Below are positions 1 through 6,400 of a stretch of DNA of 31,510 nt, piece by piece. Location of the stretch: IMG/VR virus record IMGVR_UViG_3300025543_000126, positions 1 through 31,510 of that record, one strand, 5' to 3'. Below the pieces are notes generated by a model. That model had not been told where the DNA came from, searched no databases, and worked only from the letters and a program-made list of their open reading frames with translations. Every line of letters starts with the position of its first letter. Within the stretch, counting starts at the first letter, position 1. The DNA is from a virus. The position numbers and the translations under genes are program-made.

Positions 1-1
1 C

Positions 2-148
2 TATTTTGCCTATGACGAAAAAGCAGCAGCTAATCTTGATTGGTTCTATCATCTTACCGGGGGGGTCACTCATACTGATTTTTTCGCACTTAGGCCAACG
101 GATTATTCGAAAGCTGGTGAGGGAGAGGATTTTGAGGACATCTGGTAA
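2..148 (+). CDS. nrdB: Ribonucleotide reductase small subunit (NrdB), C-terminal fragment
   Basis: This is the last 48 codons of a gene that starts before the window; the frame is open from base 2 to the TAA at 146-148. The class I small subunit houses the radical-generating cofactor and passes the radical to NrdA. The visible tail contains THTDFFALRPTDYSKAG, which matches the TxFFExRxxEYxKxG segment near the end of class I NrdB proteins. It finishes with an acidic, aromatic tail (EDFEDIW), the kind of C-terminus that docks into the large subunit. The nrdA gene lies 460 bases downstream on the same strand, which supports the call. The iron ligands and radical tyrosine lie outside the window and cannot be checked. 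The frame beginning at base 6 with a Met is a shadow of this gene. Confidence 0.8.
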   Translation, partial: YFAYDEKAAANLDWFYHLTGGVTHTDFFALRPTDYSKAGEGEDFEDIW

Positions 149-195
149 TTATTTAAAAATAGATTTAACACAAAAACAAATAGAGAAACAATTAT

Positions 196-435
196 ATGAA
201 CGGACAGAAACAAAGTAGAGTAGATAATTTAGAAAAACGTATGGCTGCAACAACTAATGTTATTCAGCAAATGATAAATGAATTATCTTATTTAAAAGAC
301 CTATCAATAGGTACATTAGAAACAATTAAAAATATGGAAAGCTATGAGCAAGCTATCGAAAAACTTAAAGAAAAAGTGGTTGCAGAATCTAGTGAGACAG
401 AAAAAGCTGACGCCAATACAAAGGCTTTCGAGTAG
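196..435 (+). CDS. Small coiled-coil protein in the nrd operon
   Basis: A 79-aa hydrophilic protein with no recognised family. Residues about 8-62 have heptad-like spacing of Leu/Ile/Met (VDNLEKRMAATTNV, then LETIKNMESYEQAIEKLKEK) and should form an alpha-helical coiled coil, followed by a polar acidic tail. It begins 47 bases after nrdB stops and ends 10 bases before the next small ORF, so it is probably co-transcribed with nrdB and nrdA. The ATG at 196 follows an A-rich leader without a Shine-Dalgarno motif, like other genes here. The stop is TAG, showing that TAG is read as stop. The location suggests early or middle expression but gives no function. Confidence 0.7.
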   Translation: MNGQKQSRVDNLEKRMAATTNVIQQMINELSYLKDLSIGTLETIKNMESYEQAIEKLKEKVVAESSETEKADANTKAFE

Positions 436-445
436 GATAGGTTAT

Positions 446-607
446 ATGGGTAGTGGTTTTTTAATCGCTGCTCAATGGACCATCACTCCTGAGCTATATA
501 TAGCAGGTTTTATACTAGTAGTAGTACAAACAGCTTCTAGAAAACAATGGAATTTAGTAGTATTAAATATTAACGGGCTTATTGCCTGGATAAATCACTT
601 ATTATAA
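446..607 (+). CDS. Small membrane protein between nrdB and nrdA
   Basis: A 53-aa protein starting at the ATG at 446 (MGSGFLIAAQWT). The frame is open further upstream to an ATG at 344, but that start would overlap the preceding gene by about 90 bases and add a Lys-rich stretch unlike the rest, so 446 is preferred. Residues about 14-28 (PELYIAGFILVVVQT) form a membrane segment, followed by a basic patch (SRKQW) and a second moderately hydrophobic stretch near the C-terminus. The stop codon is immediately followed by the nrdA start (605-607 then 608), implying translational coupling. It could be a membrane anchor or a small holin-like protein; no function can be assigned. Confidence 0.7.
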   Translation: MGSGFLIAAQWTITPELYIAGFILVVVQTASRKQWNLVVLNINGLIAWINHLL

Positions 608-2326
608 ATGTGGAACAATGAATGGATTAAAGGAGAAGATTACCCTACGTGGGGTGATACAGACGTATACAAGAAGACAATATCCGGGGGATATTTATAT
701 AACGGAGAAACGCCTAAAGAAGCATACTATAGGGTCGCTAATGCAGTTGCTAGGCGATTGGATAAACCGGAAATGGCCGAAACTTTTTTTAATTATATTT
801 GGAACGGTTGGCTTTGTCTTGCTAGCCCGGTTCTTAGTAACACAGGGACTGATCGCGGCTTACCTATTAGCTGTTTCGGTATTGATGTCGCTGATAGCAT
901 ACAGGATATCGGACAAAAGAATTTAGAAATGATGCTACTCGCTAAGCACGGCGGTGGAGTTGGCATTGGTATTAATCAAATTAGACCTGCCGGCGCTAAA
1001 ATTACAGGTAATGGAACATCAGACGGAGTGGTACCCTTTTGCAAAATTTATGATAGCACAATCCTTGCTACCAATCAGGGATCAGTTAGACGTGGCGCTG
1101 CCTCAGTTAATATCAATATTGAACACGAAGATTTTGAAGAGTGGCTGGAGATCAGAGAACCTAAAGGAGATGTTAACAGACAGTCGCTTAATCTACATCA
1201 GTGCGCAGTTATTGGTGATAAGTTCATGCGTAAACTTGAACAAGGAGATAAGGACTCTAGAAATAGATGGAGTAAACTTCTTAGAAAACGAAAAGCAACT
1301 GGAGAGCCGTATATTATGTTTAAAGGAAATGTTAACAAAGCAAATCCACAAGCATATAAAGAAAATGGATTAAAGGTACATATGACTAACATATGCAGTG
1401 AAATAGCATTACACACTGATGAAACACACAGTTTTGTATGTTGTTTATCATCATTAAATTTAGCAAAGTATGAAGAATGGAAAGACACTAACCTTATATA
1501 TGACTCTATTTACTTTCTTGATGGAGTTATGGAAGAATTTATTCAGAGAGCAAAAGGTTTACGGGGATTTGAGAATAGTATTAGGTCCGCGCAAAAAGGA
1601 CGGGCTTTGGGTCTGGGAGTCCTCGGATGGCATACGTACCTCCAAGACAGAGGTATTCCTTTCGAAGGTTTACTTTCTCAGTTCGCGACTAGGAAAATAT
1701 TTTCGCAAATTAAAATCGAGAGCGAAAGGGCTTCTATGGCTCTTGCTGAAAGTTATGGCGAGCCTCTGTGGTGCGCTGGTACTGGTATGCGTAATACTCA
1801 TTTGCGTGCTGTTGCTCCCACTGTATCTAATAGTAAGCTTAGCGGGAACGTCTCACCAGGAATAGAACCTTGGGCTGCTAATGTATTTACAGAGCAAGGA
1901 GCTAATGGTACTTTTATTAGGAAAAACCCTACGCTTGAAAAAGTTTTAGAAGAATTAAACTTAAATAATTCTAATGTTTGGAACAAAATATTAAGCGACG
2001 GAGGATCAGTGCAAGACGTTAAGGAGCTAGATGGTTTATTAAATGGTATGGACGTGCTAATTAAAGATGTTTTTAAGACGTTTAAGGAGATCAATCAATT
2101 AGAGCTAGTTAATCAGGCTGGAATACGTCAACAATACATAGATCAAGCTGTAAGCTTAAACCTAGCTTTCCCATCTGAAGCTACTCCAAAGTGGTTAAAC
2201 AAAGTTCATTTCGATGCTTGGAAGAAAGGTGTTAAGACTTTATATTACACTAGAACTGAAAGTGTTTTACGTGGAGATATTGCAGCTAACGCAATGAATG
2301 AAGATTGTTTAGCTTGTGATGGCTAA
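608..2326 (+). CDS. nrdA: Ribonucleoside-diphosphate reductase large subunit, short form (NrdA)
   Basis: Class I ribonucleotide reductase alpha chain, which reduces ribonucleoside diphosphates to deoxy forms for phage DNA synthesis. Catalytic landmarks are visible. C89 (PISCFG) and C278 (VCCLSSLNL) are the redox pair equivalent to E. coli C225/C462. N261, C263 and E265 (MTNICSEIAL) form the thiyl-radical site. Y546-Y547 (TLYYTRT) form the radical-transfer pair. C567 and C570 near the C-terminus are the CxxC reactivated by thioredoxin or glutaredoxin. Effector-loop-like segments GGGVGIGINQIRPAGAKI and RRGAAS are present. At 572 aa it is far shorter than the roughly 760 aa of E. coli NrdA: it starts in the catalytic domain with no ATP-cone and is also compact between residues 200 and 260. 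It should therefore lack dATP feedback at the activity site. Start is at 608, directly abutting the previous stop. Confidence 0.96.
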   Translation: MWNNEWIKGEDYPTWGDTDVYKKTISGGYLYNGETPKEAYYRVANAVARRLDKPEMAETFFNYIWNGWLCLASPVLSNTGTDRGLPISCFGIDVADSIQDIGQKNLEMMLLAKHGGGVGIGINQIRPAGAKITGNGTSDGVVPFCKIYDSTILATNQGSVRRGAASVNINIEHEDFEEWLEIREPKGDVNRQSLNLHQCAVIGDKFMRKLEQGDKDSRNRWSKLLRKRKATGEPYIMFKGNVNKANPQAYKENGLKVHMTNICSEIALHTDETHSFVCCLSSLNLAKYEEWKDTNLIYDSIYFLDGVMEEFIQRAKGLRGFENSIRSAQKGRALGLGVLGWHTYLQDRGIPFEGLLSQFATRKIFSQIKIESERASMALAESYGEPLWCAGTGMRNTHLRAVAPTVSNSKLSGNVSPGIEPWAANVFTEQGANGTFIRKNPTLEKVLEELNLNNSNVWNKILSDGGSVQDVKELDGLLNGMDVLIKDVFKTFKEINQLELVNQAGIRQQYIDQAVSLNLAFPSEATPKWLNKVHFDAWKKGVKTLYYTRTESVLRGDIAANAMNEDCLACDG

Positions 2327-2345
2327 TATGCTATACATACCAATT

Positions 2346-2379
2346 AAAAACGCCGGTAAAATTAATTATCGGCGTTTTT
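2346..2379. terminator. Bidirectional rho-independent terminator
   Basis: A perfect 10-bp inverted repeat (AAAAACGCCG at 2346-2355 and CGGCGTTTTT at 2370-2379) with a 14-base AT loop. The GC core CGCCG/CGGCG is flanked by A tracts on one side and T tracts on the other, so a hairpin followed by a U run forms from either strand. It lies between the stop of nrdA on the + strand (2326) and the last gene of the - strand operon (stop at 2385), where two convergent operons need termination. Confidence 0.9.
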
Positions 2380-2384
2380 TATTT

Positions 2385-2609
2385 TTAATATTTAGTAACT
2401 CTACCCTTAGTATTTTTTTCTTTTTGAGCTTTAGCTTTAGAAGCTGGTGTAACTTCACTCCAGGTTTTTGGAGTTTTGCTGCTTACTTTTCTTGTAGGCC
2501 TAAAGGTATTTTCTCCCCCATCATAATCTTTCTTACCACTAGGTGTTTCCCATTTTTCTTTAAACCAGCGATTTAAATTTTTAAATGGAGTATTATTTTG
2601 ATAAGCCAT
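2385..2609 (-). CDS. Small basic conserved phage protein (RPTRKVSSKTPKTW motif)
   Basis: A 74-aa basic protein. The ATG at 2609 is chosen because it lies one base after the stop of the upstream gene (2611) and follows an A/T leader; a start at 2642 would overlap that gene. It has an aromatic/basic N-terminus (LNRWFKEKWETPSGKK) and a central motif RPTRKVSSKTPKTW, then a Lys/Ala tail. This WFKEKW plus RPxxxVSxKTPKT layout recalls a small family of unknown function in phages and large algal viruses; I think of DUF5872-like proteins but am not certain of the name. It is the last gene of the long - strand operon, after the lysis genes. Its charge suggests nucleic-acid binding, which is inference. 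Confidence 0.75.
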   Translation of the reverse strand: MAYQNNTPFKNLNRWFKEKWETPSGKKDYDGGENTFRPTRKVSSKTPKTWSEVTPASKAKAQKEKNTKGRVTKY

Positions 2610-2610
2610 A

Positions 2611-2937
2611 TTACTTAGATTTATTTCCCCAGTTAGCAGCACCTACTTTTCTACATTTAACCAAAGCTCCACTAGCGTATGCTGAAGGCCATTTTTTATA
2701 TCTGCTTTTTACTTTTGAATAGCAAGCGTCTTTTTTCTTAACAGGCGACTTATGATCATAACCTTTATCTTTTAAGGACAAATGTTCCTTATTAGTTTCA
2801 GCAGTCTCAACTTTATCTTCTTTATACATTTTATGTGGCTCAAACTTTTTCTGCAACGGAGCGTCTTCTGATCCTATTTTATATCCATTGTTGCCTTTAA
2901 CTCCTAAACCTTGAGGTCCTGTTCCTTTTGTTCTCAT
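2611..2937 (-). CDS. Small basic protein with SAYASGALVKCRK motif
   Basis: A 108-aa basic, largely disordered-looking protein. The start at 2937 (MRTKGTGPQG) sits behind an AAAAATA leader and 11 bases after the endolysin stop; an in-frame ATG at 2961 would overlap the endolysin. The N-terminal half is Gly/Lys/Asp-rich. The C-terminal 40 residues carry KSPVKKKDACYSKVKSRYKK followed by WPSAYASGALVKCRKVGAANW. The Y(K)xxPSAYASGxxVKCRKxGAxxWG signature recurs in phage and large-virus proteins of unknown function. Two Cys residues (in DACYS and VKCRK) are about 25 residues apart. It is paired with the equally basic downstream gene, one base away. It may be a virion-packaged DNA-binding protein, but nothing proves it. 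Confidence 0.75.
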   Translation of the reverse strand: MRTKGTGPQGLGVKGNNGYKIGSEDAPLQKKFEPHKMYKEDKVETAETNKEHLSLKDKGYDHKSPVKKKDACYSKVKSRYKKWPSAYASGALVKCRKVGAANWGNKSK

Positions 2938-2948
2938 ATTTTTATTTT

Positions 2949-3272
2949 TTAGTATGTCCAAATTACGTTTTGTGATTTATCTAAGTCGGAGTCAACATGG
3001 ATAAAGCTATCTGCTATTCCTATACGGCTGAATCCAACCGCTAATAAAGCGTCTACTATTAAAAAACGTGTTCTACTATCCTTTGCGCCTATATCTACCG
3101 CTAACCCTTTTATATGACTTGATGAAGGGTTTTTAATTGATAAAGGGTGTTCTGGACCTCTGTAAGCAGAATTAATTATAAAAGGTATATTAGCGTATTC
3201 TCTTGCCTCATCTAATTTAGCAAGAAAATCTACATTCATATTCTCTTCTTTGTCTTTAAAATATTTACTCAT
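2949..3272 (-). CDS. Peptidase M15-type endolysin (D,D/L,D-carboxypeptidase family)
   Basis: A 107-aa peptidoglycan peptidase of the M15 zinc family, cutting the peptide part of the cell wall for lysis. The zinc-site motifs are visible: SAYRGPEH (R38, substrate region), SSHIKGLAVDIG giving H53 and D60, and SFIHVDSD giving H92. The domain is compact and single, with no wall-binding module, as is usual for phage M15 lysins of this length. It overlaps the upstream holin-like gene by 8 bases, a typical lysis cassette. The start at 3272 is used; an internal ATG at 3239 (MNVDFLAKL) with an AAGAAGAG-like leader is an alternative that would keep the whole catalytic domain. Confidence 0.92.
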   Translation of the reverse strand: MSKYFKDKEENMNVDFLAKLDEAREYANIPFIINSAYRGPEHPLSIKNPSSSHIKGLAVDIGAKDSRTRFLIVDALLAVGFSRIGIADSFIHVDSDLDKSQNVIWTY

Positions 3273-3426
3273 TTTCTTCGTCTTTTATTTTTGACCACTT
3301 AGCTACAGTATACCCTATAGTAACTATTAATAATATTATTTTTAGCCAATCTTCTATTTGAGAAAAATTAACTACACCGACCGCGCTACCGTTTATAATG
3401 TAAAGTCTTAATCCACTTGTGTTCAT
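3265..3426 (-). CDS. Holin-like small membrane protein
   Basis: A 53-aa protein with one hydrophobic helix at about residues 27-44 (DWLKIILLIVTIGYTVAKW), a short polar N-terminus and a charged C-terminal tail (SKIKDEENE). The start at 3426 lies one base after the stop of the giant protein; an in-frame ATG at 3489 would overlap that gene by 60 bases. Its end overlaps the M15 endolysin start by 8 bases, so position, size and topology fit a holin or spanin-like lysis protein. The holin role is inferred from context; no sequence motif is decisive for holins. Confidence 0.72.
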   Translation of the reverse strand: MNTSGLRLYIINGSAVGVVNFSQIEDWLKIILLIVTIGYTVAKWSKIKDEENE

Positions 3427-3427
3427 A

Positions 3428-6400
3428 CTATTCTCCTCTTTTGAATTTTCTTTTTTTAGCCGGTCGTTTCCAGCTACTTGGTACTCCAAATTTACTTTTT
3501 TTACCTTTAGTCTTAGATGTTTCTACCAGCCCTAAATCCCACTTACTATAACCTAAAGCAAGCGCTACAGATTGCCAAAACTTAGTGTCATTATCAACTG
3601 CTGTTCTTAAGTTATCGGCTTTTTTAATAACCCTATCTAAAGGTATGTTTGTCAATGCAGAAACAACTTGACCTCCTGCATATATAGCTGGATTGTCTAA
3701 GTTAAACCCTACCATTTTTTCTCTTGTAGTTTTAAAGCTAAAAGCCCTACCTGCGCTCATAAGTTTTCTAATCTTTGCAGATATAGGTGGTGATAGATCT
3801 AAAGATCTAATAGCTGCTTGAGTAAAATCTGGTTTAGGTTTTTTAGACTGCCTATCTATTTCTAAGTATATGTTTTTACCTGTAGATGCAATTGCGCCAT
3901 AGACTCCAACTCCTCTAAGAATACTGTCAAGCATTGAGTTAGCTATTCTTATTTCTTTATTATCAAGCTCTTCTTCATCGTCGTCAAACAAGGCTGAAAA
4001 TAAAGCTGTTTGTAGAGCGGAGAATATTATGTTTTGTACAAACATATAATAAGCTATCTTTGATATATTAGTTCTTTTATCTCCACGTCCGTTTTTAAGA
4101 TCCAAGAAAGCTTTTTTAGTTAATCTCATATATTGCATAGGGGTATTCGCAAATGCTAATATAATACGACCTAATGGACTAGCTTGTTGTTGAGATATTC
4201 TATCTGGTCTTGAAGACTGTTGTGTCTCTTCTGCTATCTCTTGAAAATCTAAGAACGCTTTATCCGTAGCTTCTGCTTCGGTCATGCCTTCTTTCTTAAG
4301 AGCGTTGATCCTGTTTCTTATAAATGAAGCACCACCCATTGCAATAGCGAAACTATCTGCCATTTGCGTAGGTAAGAATCCCATTTTTAATAACGAAGCT
4401 AAAACTGCTTTTGCTTTATTAGTAGAGGTTTCAGCAGCACTTGCAATATCATCAGCGTTGACGTCTGTTTTTAATCCGGATCTTCTTTGCTTTAAGAAAT
4501 CTGAATTAAATAGCATTGTAAAATCAGCCCAAAATTGTTTTTGATTTGCAAAAGCCATTGCTGCTTTAGCTGGATTGTTATCTCCCCAATTAATAAAGTT
4601 AGCTATAGACAATGTTTGAAGTAAAGCGGATCTTGTATTAAAAAACATGATAGTTCCTACGGAATCATTTACCCAATTCATAAACTTATTAGTAAGCTTG
4701 TTAGCTCCGGAAGGTCTGTTTCTACCAGTCTTCATTCGGTATAACATATCTTGTAAGGCTTCAACATAATTGTCTCCATAAGCAGCTCTAAGTTTATTTA
4801 GATTTTGCTCTGAAAATATTAAATCAGCATTAGCTTGCCATTCTTTAAGGAACTCTGCTCTTTTAGCGGTGTTAACCATGTTTATAGCATCTGTAGTTAT
4901 AGTGCCCGCGAGCCATTCTTTACTAGGCTCTGGGTAACCTTGTAAAGCAATATCAACTTCCTCTGCAAATCTTTTTAAAGCAGGGTTGTCATTAACTATT
5001 TTTATTAACTCCTTTTGATCAGTAGCGGTTAATCCGTCTATGTCGTGACCGTTCTTAACCCACAGGTACACTCTAACAGCTTGTTCATTTGTAAACCCTG
5101 TTTCATTAATTTTAGATAAACCTGAAGGTATATTTTTTATATCTTTTTTTAGCTTGGCTACAATTTTAGTTGCTCTTTGTTTATAAGCTTCAAAGTCTCT
5201 AATGCCTTTAGCAAAAGGATCAAAAAGTTTTTCTTTGAACCAAGCTGAGTCAAGATTTCCTTGTTCTTTTTTACCTAATAATCTATATAGTAACCCAGCA
5301 AAATCATCAGCTGAAGGTGGAATAAAGAATTTGAATCTACCTTTATTTCTACCTCTTACCTTACCTTTAGCTTTAGAAAATCTTTTATAAGTTTCAATTC
5401 CAGTAGCGCCTTCAATCATGTCATTGAACACTTCGTTCATTCCTTTAGAAAACTGAATATCAGATTCTTGAATTACAGACTTATCAAATACTACTATATT
5501 ACTAGTATACTCACCTGTTTGTAAATCAGTGTCAGTGAATTTAGAAGCCTTTATACCTTTCTTTTTAAGAGCTTTAGTTAATTTAGCTAAATCTTTTTTA
5601 GAAAAGGATTCTTGCTCAAATCTCGGGTCAATTAATTCGTATAAATGAAGTTCATCTACTTTATAACCTTTTGTTTTTGGTTGAATACCTAACTTTTCTA
5701 TTACTTCAAATACTTTTTCTTCTGAAACAACGTTTTCTGCTTTTATCACAAAGTTTTTAACTTCTCCGTAATTACCTTTAGCATATTCTGCAGCTTGAGC
5801 TTTATCTTCTGAAAAATAAACTATACCGTTTATGTCACCTGTTTTTTGTATATTTCCACCGTGGTAAATATCAACGCTAGACCCTTCGCTTTTAGAGAAT
5901 AATATTAAATCCAAAGGAGGTAAACCTGCTTCTTCAATAGCTTTTACAGCTCTAGGATCTTGGTATCTAGCTACGTATTCAGGAGTGCTTAGTATCATAT
6001 AACCTTTAGAGTCTACCGGTCCTTTTGAAATAAAGCTAGGTACGCTACCTATTGCGGTATCGTATGCTTTAGGAATAATAAAAACATTAAAACCTTCCAT
6101 TATTTGATCAAAAGTATGAGGGTAATTTTTGTCAGTTATTAATTTAGCTAATTGAGTTACTGTAAATGACGCCGCTTGAGAGTGCTCAAACCTAAAACTA
6201 TCATCTATCATTAAAGTATTTTTTAACAATTGCTTTGAATAGCCTGTTAACATTGCAGCCGTTCTGATTAACCCGTTAGTAGAAGAAGCAAGCGTACCTA
6301 GTATCATAGCTACTTGGTTATCGGTTAAATACTTATCGTTATAAGCCTTAGTCAATTCTTCTATTATGTTTTTTAGATTTAATCTTTGTTTTCGACTATA

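Noticed and set aside
6-218. 70-aa frame on the + strand at the left edge
   Set aside because: It lies in a different frame over the end of nrdB and has a random-looking basic sequence; the frame starting at base 2 has the NrdB signature.
344-445. Upstream ATG extension of the small membrane protein
   Set aside because: It would overlap the coiled-coil gene by about 90 bases and encode a Lys-rich, non-conserved extension.
1198-2094. Open frames antisense to nrdA and in other + frames
   Set aside because: Shadows of a well-supported nrdA with complete active-site motifs.
2316-2576. + strand frame rich in Phe/Ser after nrdA
   Set aside because: It runs through the terminator and is the antisense of the Lys-rich 74-aa gene; the composition is a reverse-complement artefact.
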